64,000 nucleotides of DNA from Pinisolibacter aquiterrae (GTDB lineage: Bacteria; Pseudomonadota; Alphaproteobacteria; Rhizobiales; Ancalomicrobiaceae): positions 236,220 through 300,219 of the forward strand of contig NZ_JAFNIH010000025.1 of assembly GCF_019160155.1 (NCBI RefSeq), in the 5' to 3' direction. Below, piece after piece: positions 49,491 to 61,000 of the stretch. A program made the translations under genes and the position numbers. The notes under the pieces are model-generated. The model was given only the letters and a program-made list of their open reading frames with translations, did not search any database and had not been told where the DNA came from. Positions within the stretch are counted from its first letter, which is position 1. Every line of letters begins with the position of its first letter.

Positions 49491-49853
49491 TCACGCCCGC
49501 GTCGCGCGCGGCTTTCGGGGGGCGGGTTTCGCCGCCGCCGCCCGCCGCGCGGCGCCGATCGCGCCACGCGCCCAGTCGGCGAAGACGTCCGGATCGTCGA
49601 ACACTACCTCCGGCGCCCGGGCATAGGACATCACCGTCGTCCGCCCGGTCTTGGTCTCGTAGGAGAAGCGCGGCAGCTCGCGTTCGTCGAAGGCCGGCCC
49701 GTTCTCCGCGTCGACCTTGAGATAGAGCGTGTCGGCGATCACCAGCGCGAAGGCGAGGCCCTCGTGCCAGAGACAGAGCCCGCCGAACATCCGCTTCGAC
49801 GTGACGCCGCCGAGCGGCCGGCAGAGGTCGAGATAGAATTCGACGTCGCTCAC
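49491..49853 (-). CDS. TfoX N-terminal domain protein
   Basis: The 120-residue protein has the TfoX N-terminal fold: RPLGGVTSKRMFGGLCLWHEGLAFALV, then LYLKVDAENGPAF. A basic Ala/Lys/Arg tail closes it. It starts with GTG overlapping the stop of the LysE-type gene (GTGA), so the two are translated together. In gammaproteobacteria TfoX governs competence, but single-domain versions in alphaproteobacteria have no known role. Confidence 0.85.
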   Translation of the reverse strand: MSDVEFYLDLCRPLGGVTSKRMFGGLCLWHEGLAFALVIADTLYLKVDAENGPAFDERELPRFSYETKTGRTTVMSYARAPEVVFDDPDVFADWARGAIGAARRAAAAKPAPRKPRATRA

Positions 49854-50509
49854 GGGGTCGCTCCTCGGCTCGTGATCCATCCGGCGATGTCGCCGAAGGC
49901 CGGCCACAGCGAGACCACCAGCAACAGCCCCATGGTGAGATTGAAGAGGCGCAGGCGCAACGGATCGCGCAGGAACCGCGCGATGACCGTGCCGAGCCCG
50001 GCCCAGGCCGTCGTCGAGCCGATCCCCGTCAGGAGAAACACGCCGAACAGCAACGCCGCCCCGCCGATCGCCCCGAGCCCGTCCGGCACGTAGACCGAGA
50101 CCGCCGAGATCACCATCACCCAGCCCTTGACGTTGACCCATTGGAACGCCGCCGCCTGGAAGAAGCCGAAGGGCTTCGCCCGCGCCGCCCCCGCCCCGGG
50201 ATCGACGCCGCGATCGACCGGCTGAAACGCGATCTTCGCCGCGAGCCACAGGAGATAGACGACGCCCGCCACCTCGATCGCCGCGTGCAGCCACGGCACC
50301 GCCTTGAACACGCCGCCGAGCCCGAGCGCCACCAGCGCCGTCATCGCCGGATAGCCGAGCGAGACGCCCGCGATGTGCGGGAGCGTGCGGCGGAAACCGA
50401 AGTTCACACCCGAGGCGAGCAACATCACGTTGTTCGGCCCCGGCGTGAAGAAGGAGATCACGGCGAAGACCACGAGCGCGATCGTCTGATCGGCGAAGAC
50501 ATGGGACAT
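49850..50509 (-). CDS. LysE/RhtB-family exporter
   Basis: The 219-residue membrane protein has five to six spans. The family signature FFTPGPNNVMLLASGVNFG is near residue 18-35 and WVNVKGWVMVISAVSVY is near the middle. It exports amino acids or related small compounds; the substrate is not predictable. I start it at MSHVFADQTI, where the family begins. Confidence 0.88.
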   Translation of the reverse strand: MSHVFADQTIALVVFAVISFFTPGPNNVMLLASGVNFGFRRTLPHIAGVSLGYPAMTALVALGLGGVFKAVPWLHAAIEVAGVVYLLWLAAKIAFQPVDRGVDPGAGAARAKPFGFFQAAAFQWVNVKGWVMVISAVSVYVPDGLGAIGGAALLFGVFLLTGIGSTTAWAGLGTVIARFLRDPLRLRLFNLTMGLLLVVSLWPAFGDIAGWITSRGATP

Positions 50510-50568
50510 CGGACGGGAGAACCTCTCGCAAGGCGCGCGGCGGGGGGGCGCGGTGAGGACCGTTCTCG

Positions 50569-50961
50569 TCAATGACGCGAGAACAGGTCGCGCAGCTTAC
50601 AGAGACTGGTCGTGATGTCGAAGCGTTGTTCGGGGAGATCCTCCCCGGCGACGAGGAGCGTGAGCGCCCGGACCGGATCGCTCTCGCCGGTCAGAACCAC
50701 GTCGGCGCCGCGCGCCTTCATGTGACGCACGAACCCGTCGCCGGCACTGCCCGCCACGACGATCTCGACCCCATCGAGCGGATGCGGACCGTCGTCTTGG
50801 AAATGGTGGAAGAGCTGCTCCTTGACGAGCTCGACCCGGCTCGGCTCCGGCAGCGGATCGCCCGCCCGCACGTCGGCGAGATCCCACAGGAGCCAGCACC
50901 GCGTCTGCCCGGCATGACCGGAGACGGTGGCCCAATCCTTCGTTGCGACGGCGATCCTCAT
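50569..50961 (-). CDS. NifX/NifB-domain protein (dinitrogenase cofactor-binding fold)
   Basis: The 130-residue protein has the fold shared by NifX, NifY and the NifB C-terminus: MRIAVATKDWATVSGHAGQTR at the start and VVAGSAGDGFVRHMKARG before VVLTGES. In nitrogen fixers these proteins carry FeMo-cofactor or its precursor. Here no nif genes are near, and it lies 103 bases downstream of tenA at the end of the SUF cluster. An iron-sulfur carrier role is an inference from that position. Confidence 0.75.
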   Translation of the reverse strand: MRIAVATKDWATVSGHAGQTRCWLLWDLADVRAGDPLPEPSRVELVKEQLFHHFQDDGPHPLDGVEIVVAGSAGDGFVRHMKARGADVVLTGESDPVRALTLLVAGEDLPEQRFDITTSLCKLRDLFSRH

Positions 50962-51064
50962 GAGCCCTGCCCCTCGTCCTTGCCCGCCCAACCGATCAGC
51001 CCCGGCCGCCGGCGACAATGATCGAGATCAAAGGCGGAAGACCCACGCCGGACGGATCGACCGT

Positions 51065-51730
51065 TCACGCCGCGCCGGCGAGCCCCATCGACCAGAAGTC
51101 CGCCTCGAGCAGGCTCGCCTGGGCGAAGATCGCGGCGCAGTCGGAAAAGCGCGCCTCGGTCAGCGAGCGCTCCGCCAAGCGATCGAGATGGGCCCGCGCC
51201 TCGCGCGCCACCTCCTGGTAGCCCTCGCCGGCATATTCGGCGATCCATTCGGCATAGGGGTTCGAGGGGTCGAGCGCTCCGGGCCGCATCGCGAGCCTCG
51301 CGGCGATCTCGGCATAGCCGACGATGCAGGGCGCCAGCGACACATGGAGATCGAGGAGGTCGCCGCGCATGCCGGTGTCGAGCACGAAACGGGTATAGGC
51401 GGTGGTGGCGCGATGCTCCGGCGTCGTCTCCAGAACCTCGAGCGGGATCCCGCGCCGCTCGCACAGCCGCACGTGCAGATCCATCTCCACGTCGAGGATC
51501 GCCGCGAGCCCCTTCTGCGCCGCCCGCATCTCCACGAGATCGCGCCCCTTGAAGACGGCGAGCGCATAGGCGCGCGCGAACTGGATCAGAAACAGCCAAT
51601 CCTGGACGAGATAGGTCCGAAACGCCGCCTCCGGCAGCGTGCCCCTGCCGAGCCCGGCGACGAAGGGATGGTCGACATAGGCCGCCCACGCTTGCGGGTG
51701 AGCGGCCTTCAGACGGTCGAAGAGGTCCAT
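51065..51730 (-). CDS. tenA: TenA-family thiaminase II / aminopyrimidine aminohydrolase
   Basis: The 221-residue all-helical enzyme salvages aminopyrimidines for thiamine synthesis, or cleaves thiamine. It has FRTYLVQDWLFLIQFARAYA, LAPCIVGYAEI with the catalytic Cys, and the late SLLEADFW with the catalytic Glu. It starts one base after the sufA stop, so it is co-translated with an Fe-S assembly operon, which is unusual company for a thiamine gene. Confidence 0.85.
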   Translation of the reverse strand: MDLFDRLKAAHPQAWAAYVDHPFVAGLGRGTLPEAAFRTYLVQDWLFLIQFARAYALAVFKGRDLVEMRAAQKGLAAILDVEMDLHVRLCERRGIPLEVLETTPEHRATTAYTRFVLDTGMRGDLLDLHVSLAPCIVGYAEIAARLAMRPGALDPSNPYAEWIAEYAGEGYQEVAREARAHLDRLAERSLTEARFSDCAAIFAQASLLEADFWSMGLAGAA

Positions 51731-51731
51731 C

Positions 51732-52094
51732 TCAGAGTTTCGCCGGCTCGATCGAGACCGATTCGCCGCAGCCGCAGGCCGAGATCTGGTTGGGATTCTC
51801 GAACACGAAGGTCGAGGCCATCTTGTCCGTCTTGAAGTCGACCGTGGTGCCGAGCAGATAGAGCGTCGCGGCCGGATCGACGAAGACCTTGACCCCGTCG
51901 ACGTCGACCACGTCGTCCTTGGGATCCGCCGTCTCCACCATCGCAAAATGGTAGGTCATGCCGGCGCAGCCGCCCTTCTCGAGGCCGAGCCGGAGGCCGG
52001 CCAACGGCGTCGAGGAATTGGCGATGATCGAGCGGACCCGGTCCACCGCCGCCGGTGTCAGCTTGACCACGGGCATGTCGCCGAAGAGACCCAT
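51732..52094 (-). CDS. sufA: A-type Fe-S carrier SufA
   Basis: The 120-residue scaffold or carrier has the three expected cluster-binding Cys: C43 (GGCAGM), C107 and C109 (ACGCG). It hands assembled clusters from SufBCD to apoproteins. It is 17 bases after sufT and one base before tenA. Confidence 0.92.
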   Translation of the reverse strand: MGLFGDMPVVKLTPAAVDRVRSIIANSSTPLAGLRLGLEKGGCAGMTYHFAMVETADPKDDVVDVDGVKVFVDPAATLYLLGTTVDFKTDKMASTFVFENPNQISACGCGESVSIEPAKL

Positions 52095-52111
52095 GTCGTT
52101 CTCCTTCTCGC

Positions 52112-52498
52112 TCAATACATGTCGAGCGCGATGCGCGCTTCGTCGGACATGCGGCTCTGATCCCACGGCGGATCGAACACCATGTTGACGGTGACCTCGT
52201 TGATGCCGGCGACCGCGCGGATCGCGTTCTGCACCCAGTCCGGCATCTCGCCGGCGACCGGGCAGCCCGGCGCGGTCAGCGTCATGTCGACCGCGACGTT
52301 GCGCTCGTCGTCGATGTCGACCTTGTAGATCAGACCGAGCTCGTAGATGTCGGCCGGGATCTCCGGGTCGTAGACGGTCTTCAGCGCGCCGATGATGTCC
52401 TGCGTCAGCCGCGCCAACTCCTCCGGCGGGATCGCCGATCCGCCCGAGGTCGCGACCTGGGAGGGGCCGGCGGAGAACTCCGGTGCCGTGGCTTCCAT
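52112..52498 (-). CDS. sufT: SufT-like MIP18/DUF59 Fe-S maturation protein
   Basis: The 128-residue protein has the MIP18 (DUF59) domain: LKTVYDPEIPADIYELGLIYKV, TLTAPGCPVAGEMP with the conserved Cys, and VFDPPWDQSRMSDEAR at the end. The first 25 residues form a loose extension. SufT helps deliver clusters in bacteria. It sits between sufS and sufA. Confidence 0.9.
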   Translation of the reverse strand: MEATAPEFSAGPSQVATSGGSAIPPEELARLTQDIIGALKTVYDPEIPADIYELGLIYKVDIDDERNVAVDMTLTAPGCPVAGEMPDWVQNAIRAVAGINEVTVNMVFDPPWDQSRMSDEARIALDMY

Positions 52499-52518
52499 GG
52501 GTGTCTCACTCCTTCCCG

Positions 52519-53751
52519 TCAGGCGAAGAACGATTGCGCCTTGACGAGCCCTTCGACCAGACGGTCGACCTCGTCGCGGCGATTGTACATGGCGAAGGAC
52601 GCACGACAGGTGGAGGTCACCCCGTAGCGCTTCAAGAGGGGTTGGGCGCAATGCGTGCCCGCGCGCACCGCGATACCGTAGCGATCGAGGATCGTCGCGA
52701 CGTCGTGGGCATGCGCGCCCTCGACTTCGAAGGAGACGATCGCCCCCTTGCCCGGCGCCGTCCCGAACACCCGCACCGAGTTCAATTCGGCGAGCCGCGC
52801 CTGGGCATAGGCACCGAGATCGGCCTCGTGGGCGGCGATCCGCTCGCGGCCGATCGTCAGCATATAGGTCAGCGCCGCGCCGAGACCAGCGGCCTCGACG
52901 ATCGGCGGCGTGCCCGCCTCGAAACGATGCGGCGGCTCGCCGTAGGTGACGAGATCCTCCGTCACCTCGCGGATCATCTCGCCGCCACCGAGGAAGGGCG
53001 GCATCGCCGCGAGCAGCGCGTGACGCCCGTAGAGCGCGCCGATGCCGGTCGGCCCATAGAGCTTGTGGCCGGTGATGGCGTAGAAGTCGCAGCCGATCGC
53101 CCGCACGTCGACGGGCATGTGCACCGCCGCCTGACTGCCGTCGACGAGGGTGAGGATGCCCCGCTCCCGCGCCATCCGGCAGATCTCGGCGACCGGCACC
53201 ACCGTGCCGGTGACGTTCGACATCTGGGTGATCGCGACGATCTTGGTCTTCGGCCCGAGCAGCTTCTCGAACTCGTCGAGGAGGAACGAGCCGTCCTCGG
53301 CGATCGGCGCCCATTTCAGCACGACGCCCTTGCGCTCCCGCAGGAAGTGCCAGGGCACGATGTTGGCGTGATGCTCGAGGATCGACAGCACCACCTCGTC
53401 GCCCTCGCCGAGCCCTTGGCCGAGCGAGGAGGCGACCAGATTGATCGCCTCGGTCGTCGACTTGGTGAAGACGATCTCGTCGGTCGAGGCGGCGTTGAGG
53501 AAGCCGCGCACGATCTCGCGCGCGCCCTCGTAGGCCTCGGTCGCGGCGTTGGCGAGGTAGTGCAGGCCGCGATGCACGTTGGCATAGCGGTGCTGCATCA
53601 CGTCGACCATCTCGTCGATGACGACCTGCGGCTTCTGCGCCGAGGCGCCGTTGTCGAGATAGACCAGAGGCTTGCCGTAGACCGTCGTCGACAGGATCGG
53701 GAAGTCGCGGCGGATCGCCTCGACGTCGTAGGGGGGAAGAGGAGCGTTCAT
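52519..53751 (-). CDS. sufS: Cysteine desulfurase SufS
   Basis: The 410-residue PLP enzyme takes sulfur from cysteine for the SUF scaffold. The PLP lysine is K230 (ITGHKLYGP) and the persulfide-forming Cys is C368 (AGTHCAQP). VYLDNGASAQKPQ opens the enzyme. It is of the type II group (SufS-like). It starts within the sufD stop (four-base overlap). Confidence 0.95.
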   Translation of the reverse strand: MNAPLPPYDVEAIRRDFPILSTTVYGKPLVYLDNGASAQKPQVVIDEMVDVMQHRYANVHRGLHYLANAATEAYEGAREIVRGFLNAASTDEIVFTKSTTEAINLVASSLGQGLGEGDEVVLSILEHHANIVPWHFLRERKGVVLKWAPIAEDGSFLLDEFEKLLGPKTKIVAITQMSNVTGTVVPVAEICRMARERGILTLVDGSQAAVHMPVDVRAIGCDFYAITGHKLYGPTGIGALYGRHALLAAMPPFLGGGEMIREVTEDLVTYGEPPHRFEAGTPPIVEAAGLGAALTYMLTIGRERIAAHEADLGAYAQARLAELNSVRVFGTAPGKGAIVSFEVEGAHAHDVATILDRYGIAVRAGTHCAQPLLKRYGVTSTCRASFAMYNRRDEVDRLVEGLVKAQSFFA

Positions 53752-55076
53752 CGCGCCACCCTCCCGTCGATCCATCCGTCGAGCTCCGCCTCGATCGCCT
53801 CGCGCACGCCCTCGTGGGCGATCGCGTCGGTGACCTCGCCGAGGAAGGCGCGGATCAAGAGCCTCTCGGTCTCGGCAGCGGGAATGCCGCGGCTCATCAG
53901 ATAGAACTTCAGCGTGTCGTCGATCTCCGCGACGGTGGCGCCGTGCGCGCAGGCGACGTCGTCGGCGAAGATCTCGAGCTCGGGCTTGGCCATGGCTTCG
54001 GCGCGCGGCGACAGCAGTACCGCATGCGCCCCCATCCGCCCGTCGGTGCCCTGCGCCGTCTTCTCCACCCGGATCTTGCCCTGGAAGACCGACTTCGCCT
54101 CGCCGTCGATCGCCGACTTGTAGAGTTCGCGGCTGACCGCGTTCGGCCCGACGTGAGTGACGAAGAGGGTCGCGTCGGCATGGGCGCGATCGGCGATCAG
54201 CGTGGCGCCGCGCGTGGTCAGGTCGCACGCCTCGCCGAGACGGGCGAAGATCTGGGTGCGGGCGAGCTTGGCCCCGAGCGTGATCACCGAATGGTCGAGC
54301 ACCGCCTTCTTGCCGAGCGACAGCGCCAGCGAGGAGAACCGCGCCGCCTGATCACCCTCCTTCTGCCGGTCGGTCCACGCGACCGTCGCCCCCTCGGCGA
54401 GGGTCAGCTCGGTCAGCGTATGGGCATGAAATTCCAGATCGTTCGGGCTCTGATGGCTCTCGATCACCTGGAGCGACGCCCCTGCCCCGACCTCCACCGC
54501 ATGGCGGACGAAGGCCGAGACGGACGCGCCCGAGGAGAGATGCCGGATCTCGAGCGGCCGCGCCGCCACGGCGCCCGGCGCCACCCGGACCACCAGCCCG
54601 TCGCCGTAGAAGGTCGTGGCGAGCCCCACCAGCGGATCGCTCTCCGCCGTCACGTCCGCGTCGAGCCGAGCGCCGAGCGCGGCGAGCACCTCGTCGCCGG
54701 TGGCCAGCGCCGCCGCGATCGAGGTCACGCTCACGCCCTCGCCGAGCCCGGAGAGATCGGAGAGATCGGCCATGAACCAGCCGTCGACGAAGACCGCCCG
54801 CGCCGCGTCGACGGCGGCGAAGACGTCCGCGCTCACGCGGGTCTTGGCGGAGGGACGCGGCGCCGGCGGCGGCGCGCTCACCATCAGCGAGCGCAGATCG
54901 GTGAAGTGATAGGCCTCGACGCGGCGATGCGGCAGGCCCTCGGCGGCGAAGCGCGCGAAGGCGCCGGCGCGCGGACCGATGTCGCCGGGAAGCGCCGAGG
55001 CCATCGCCTCGAACGCCTGCTCGAGATCGGTTTCGGCGCGGGTCCTGCGTCTCTGGGGAGCGGTGGCGATCGTCAT
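53748..55076 (-). CDS. sufD: Fe-S scaffold component SufD
   Basis: The 442-residue subunit of the SufBCD scaffold has a beta-helix core and the conserved C-terminal stretch EIFADDVACAHGATVAEID. Further on, FYLMSRGI and LLIRAFLGEV are typical of SufD and SufB. The N-terminal 60 residues (about HRRVEAYHFTDLR) hold the SufD-specific part. It lies ten bases after sufC. Confidence 0.93.
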   Translation of the reverse strand: MTIATAPQRRRTRAETDLEQAFEAMASALPGDIGPRAGAFARFAAEGLPHRRVEAYHFTDLRSLMVSAPPPAPRPSAKTRVSADVFAAVDAARAVFVDGWFMADLSDLSGLGEGVSVTSIAAALATGDEVLAALGARLDADVTAESDPLVGLATTFYGDGLVVRVAPGAVAARPLEIRHLSSGASVSAFVRHAVEVGAGASLQVIESHQSPNDLEFHAHTLTELTLAEGATVAWTDRQKEGDQAARFSSLALSLGKKAVLDHSVITLGAKLARTQIFARLGEACDLTTRGATLIADRAHADATLFVTHVGPNAVSRELYKSAIDGEAKSVFQGKIRVEKTAQGTDGRMGAHAVLLSPRAEAMAKPELEIFADDVACAHGATVAEIDDTLKFYLMSRGIPAAETERLLIRAFLGEVTDAIAHEGVREAIEAELDGWIDGRVAR

Positions 55077-55086
55077 CGTCGCCTCC

Positions 55087-55842
<756 letters not shown>

Positions 55843-55904
55843 GGAAATATCCCCTCGGGGAACGGCGCCGGGCGCCGAGGATGATGAAACGAGCGGCGGA
55901 GCGA

Positions 55905-57374
<1,470 letters not shown>

Positions 57375-57474
57375 GACGTTCTCTCTTCGCAGCGCGGGGT
57401 CAAGGTCCGCGGGTTCGAGAATCCGGTATTCCAGTCTTCCACGCAAGTGACCACCGGAAGGGCCACCCGCGCGT

Positions 57475-57503
57475 CGATCATGACCGCGCCGATCATGACC
57501 GCG
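57475..57503 (-). repeat. 15-base tandem duplication at the end of csd
   Basis: CGATCATGACCGCG occurs at 57475-57488 and 57490-57503 with a 15-base period. The csd stop codon lies in the second copy. It appears to be a small duplication. Confidence 0.75.
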
Positions 57504-58650
57504 TCAGTCGCCCGATCACCCGCCTCGCCACCGCCACCACCCGCTCGAGATCCGAGACGGAGGTGTCGAAACCGAAGGACAGGCGAATCGCGCCCCGGGC
57601 GTAGTCCTCGCCCACCCCCATGGCTTCCACCACGTGGCTGGCTCCGACCTTGCCCGACGAACAGGCGGACCCGGCCGAGATCGCCACCCCTTCGAGATCG
57701 AAGGCGATGACCGCCGTCTCGGCCGATGCGCCCCGAATCGCCACCATGATCGTGTTGGCGAGACGCGGGGCACCCGTTCCCAGAACTTTCACATTGGAAG
57801 ATATAGAACGCAACTCCCCTTCCAACCAGTCCCTTCGCGCGGTGAGATCCGCAATTTCACGTAGTCGCTCACCCGCAATCGTCGCCGCAGCGCCGAAGGC
57901 GGCGATGCCGGGCACGTTCTGAGTGCCGGCGCGGCGCCGGGATTCCTGCCCTCCGCCGACGAGGAGCGGCGCCGGGACGATCTCCGGATTGCGGGATATC
58001 AGCGCGCCGCACCCCGGCAGACCGCCGATCTTGTGGGCCGACAGCGACATCATGTCCACGTCGAGCGCCGGATCGTCGAGCCGGATCCGCCCGGCGCCCT
58101 GGACCGCGTCGCAGTGGATCACTGCGCCGCGCGCCCGCGCGATCCGCGCCACCTCGGCGATCGGCTGGATCACGCCCGTCTCCGAATTCGCCAGTTGCAC
58201 CGAGACCAGCGCCCGCTCGCCCGCCGCCGCGAGCGCCGCGAGCCGCGCCTCGAGCACGTCGAGCCGGATCCGCCCGTCGCCGTCGACGGCGATCGTCTCG
58301 ACCCGCTCGGCGGCGAAACGCCCACCGGCGAGCACCGAGGGATGCTCCGTCGCCCCGATCAGCAGTCGATCGAGCCGGATCTCGCGCGTCCCCTCGCGCA
58401 TCAGCGGCGACAAGGCCGTGACGTTGGCCTCGGTCGCGCCGGAGGTGAACACCACGTTGGCCGCCGCCGCGCCGGCGAGGCGCGCCACCGCGCGGCGCGC
58501 GTCCTCGACCCGCGCTCGCGCCGCCCGCCCCTCGAAATGGACCGACGAGGCGTTGCCCCCGGCCCGCGCCGCGTCGTTCGCCGCCGCGAGAGCGGCGTCG
58601 AGCACCGGCGCGCCGGCGTTGTGATCGAGGTAGAGACGGGTGATGGTCAT
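57493..58650 (-). CDS. Second cysteine desulfurase (NifS/IscS type) ahead of sufB
   Basis: The 385-residue PLP enzyme has the start [17 protein letters not shown], the PLP lysine K207 ([11 protein letters not shown]) and the active Cys C330 in [10 protein letters not shown]. That loop is of the longer group I type (IscS/NifS), unlike the SufS downstream. It is the first gene of the SUF run, an arrangement I recall from alphaproteobacteria. Two desulfurases in one operon suggest separate outlets, such as tRNA thiolation, but this is not shown. Confidence 0.88.
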   Translation of the reverse strand: MTITRLYLDHNAGAPVLDAALAAANDAARAGGNASSVHFEGRAARARVEDARRAVARLAGAAAANVVFTSGATEANVTALSPLMREGTREIRLDRLLIGATEHPSVLAGGRFAAERVETIAVDGDGRIRLDVLEARLAALAAAGERALVSVQLANSETGVIQPIAEVARIARARGAVIHCDAVQGAGRIRLDDPALDVDMMSLSAHKIGGLPGCGALISRNPEIVPAPLLVGGGQESRRRAGTQNVPGIAAFGAAATIAGERLREIADLTARRDWLEGELRSISSNVKVLGTGAPRLANTIMVAIRGASAETAVIAFDLEGVAISAGSACSSGKVGASHVVEAMGVGEDYARGAIRLSFGFDTSVSDLERVVAVARRVIGRLTRS

Positions 58651-58780
58651 GACGGCGAGCGGCTGCCCCGAACGACGAAGGCGCCCGATCGCGCGACCGA
58701 GCGCCCTTCCATGCCACGCCCGCGAGCCCGGCGCAAAGCCTCCCCACCGATCCGGCGAGACCCGCCGCCCGCGACGACGG

Positions 58781-59038
58781 TCAGTCGAAGGCCGCGCCCA
58801 TTTCGCCGTCGCGCACCCAAACCTTGTGGGCCGGGCGGCGCTCGCCGCGATCGAGCAGGCGCAGTTCGAAGATCGGCGGCACCACCACCGGCCCGGGGAA
58901 CTTCAACCGCGCCCCCTTGCCCGTGAGATCGCGAACGATACAGTCCATCGACGAATATCCGCCCGCGAACACCACGCTCGCCCGCAACAGACTGCGGCGA
59001 CGACTTTCGCGGCGACGGTCTTCAGAGGTCCCCGACAT
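58781..59038 (-). CDS. Small PilZ-domain protein
   Basis: The 85-residue protein fits a short PilZ domain, which binds cyclic di-GMP. The basic cluster EDRRRESRRR holds the RxxxR half of the motif and VRDLTGKGARLKF resembles the D/N-x-S-x-x-G half. In that half the Ser is replaced by Thr, so binding may be altered. It is a lone gene upstream of csd and oriented the same way. Confidence 0.7.
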   Translation of the reverse strand: MSGTSEDRRRESRRRSLLRASVVFAGGYSSMDCIVRDLTGKGARLKFPGPVVVPPIFELRLLDRGERRPAHKVWVRDGEMGAAFD

Positions 59039-59151
59039 GGCGAATGCTCCCACCGGCGACGAAGTTTCGGCTCGACGAGGGTTCATCATACGCTCGCCCG
59101 CGCCCTCCCGCCACGACGAGACCTCCACGTGGTGAACGAAGGTCCTTCGCC

Positions 59152-60771
59152 TCACGGCGCGAAACGATCCGCCCGCGCCATCGCCCAGGCGTCGCGGAAG
59201 CGCCGATCATTGGTGCCGACCACCAGCTCGCCGTGCGACAGCGCCGGATAGAGCACGTCGAAGCCGATCGATTCGTAGGCCGAGACGCGCCGGGTGAAAT
59301 GGACCGGCATGAAGCGGTTGGGATGATCGAGCCCCGCCGCCCCGGTCAGTTCGGCGAGCGCGTGGACGGTGGAACGGTGGAAATTCGCCACCCGCTCGCG
59401 CTTGTCGGCGACCACGAGCGCCCGCCCGCGCGTCGGATCCTGAGTGGCGACGCCGACCGGGCACTTGTCGGTGTGGCAGCTCTGCGACTGGATGCAACCG
59501 ACCGCGAACATGAAACCGCGCGCCGAATTGCACCAGTCGGCGCCGAGCGCCATGGCGCGGGCGATGTCGAAGCCGGTGATGATCTTGCCCGAGGCGCCGA
59601 TCCGGATCGATCCGCGCAGGCCCGCGCCCACCAGCGCGTTGTGGACGAAGTCGAGCCCGTCGCGCAGCGGCAGGCCGAGATGGTCCATGAACTCCATCGG
59701 CGCCGCGCCGGTGCCGCCCTCCTTGCCGTCGACGACGATGAAGTCCGGCAGGATCCTCGTCTCGAGCATCGCCTTGACGATGCCGAGGAATTCCCAGGGG
59801 TGGCCGATGCAGAGCTTGAACCCGGTCGGCTTGCCGCCGGAGAGGTCGCGCAGCGAGGCGACGAACTCGAGCAGACCGATCGGCGTGGAAAAGGCCGTGT
59901 GCGCCGCCGGCGAGATGCAGTCGACGCCCGTCGAGACGCCTCGCGTCACCGCGATCTCGTGGCTGACCTTGGCTGCCGGCAGCACCCCGCCGTGGCCGGG
60001 CTTGGCGCCTTGGCTGAGCTTGATCTCGATCATCTTGATCTGCGGATCGGCGGCGGTCGCGGCGAATCGATCCGGCGAGAACGACCCGTCGCCCTCGCGC
60101 GCGCCGAAATAGCCCGACCCCAGCTCCCAGACGAGATCGCCGCCGCCCTCGCGATGATAGGGCGAGACGCCGCCCTCGCCGGTGTCGTGATAGAAGCCGC
60201 CGTCCCGGGCGCCGGCGTTGAGGGCGCGGATCGCGTTCGCCGACAGGGCGCCGAAACTCATCGCCGAGATGTTGAAGACCGAGGCGTCGTAGGGGTGGGC
60301 GCAATCGGGACCGCCGACGGTGATCCGGAGATCCTTCGGATCGACCTCGGTCGGGGCGAGCGAATGGCGGATCCACTCGTAGCCTTCCGCGTAGACGTCG
60401 TATTGGGTGCCGAACGGCCGCTTGTCGAGTTCGCGCTTGGCGCGCTGATAGACGACGGCGCGCTTGTCGCGCGAGAACGGCATGCCGTTCTTCTCGTCCT
60501 CGAAGAAATACTGCCGCATCTCCGGCCGCATCTCCTCGAGCAGGAAGCGCAGATGCGCCGAGATCGGATAATTGCGCAGCACCGCGTGTTTCGTCTGGAT
60601 CACGTCCCAGATGCCGAGCGCCGTCAGCCCCGCGAAGAGCGCCAGCGGCAGGCCGATCAGCCACGGCATCGAGGGATGGGCGATCAGGAGGCCGGCGCAG
60701 AGGACGGTCGCCGACGCCGCCACCGTGAGCGCGATGTAGCGCGGCGAAAACGCGAGACTGAAGAATGACAT
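59152..60771 (-). CDS. Membrane-anchored glutamate synthase-domain protein
   Basis: The 539-residue protein starts with two hydrophobic segments (about 7-30 and 33-50). The glutamate synthase central/FMN domain follows: SAMSFGALSANAIRALNAGA, KLSQGAKPGHGG, VVDGKEGGTGAAPMEF and the cluster Cys in GCIQSQSCHTDKCPVGVATQ (near residues 425-436). No glutaminase domain is present, unlike full GltB. Such proteins are FMN- and 3Fe-4S-containing oxidoreductases of unclear substrate, sometimes annotated as FMN-binding glutamate synthase family. Confidence 0.82.
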   Translation of the reverse strand: MSFFSLAFSPRYIALTVAASATVLCAGLLIAHPSMPWLIGLPLALFAGLTALGIWDVIQTKHAVLRNYPISAHLRFLLEEMRPEMRQYFFEDEKNGMPFSRDKRAVVYQRAKRELDKRPFGTQYDVYAEGYEWIRHSLAPTEVDPKDLRITVGGPDCAHPYDASVFNISAMSFGALSANAIRALNAGARDGGFYHDTGEGGVSPYHREGGGDLVWELGSGYFGAREGDGSFSPDRFAATAADPQIKMIEIKLSQGAKPGHGGVLPAAKVSHEIAVTRGVSTGVDCISPAAHTAFSTPIGLLEFVASLRDLSGGKPTGFKLCIGHPWEFLGIVKAMLETRILPDFIVVDGKEGGTGAAPMEFMDHLGLPLRDGLDFVHNALVGAGLRGSIRIGASGKIITGFDIARAMALGADWCNSARGFMFAVGCIQSQSCHTDKCPVGVATQDPTRGRALVVADKRERVANFHRSTVHALAELTGAAGLDHPNRFMPVHFTRRVSAYESIGFDVLYPALSHGELVVGTNDRRFRDAWAMARADRFAP

Positions 60772-61000
60772 GCCGTGCTTTCCTCTCGCCAGCCGCCCGC
60801 GCGCCGCGCGACGATCTCCGCGCGCGTCGGGTCCGGCGGCCGCGACTCGGTCGGTCCTCGACCCTCGCCGCGCAGTGTGAAGGTCGGACGTCGCCGCGTC
60901 ACGCGCGAGCCTCGCCGGACGTGCGGGCGCCGCGCGGAGGGAGTAGGCTCTCGCCGACTCGTCCGCCCGCGTCCCCAACACGCTCGAGGGAGCCACCCGC

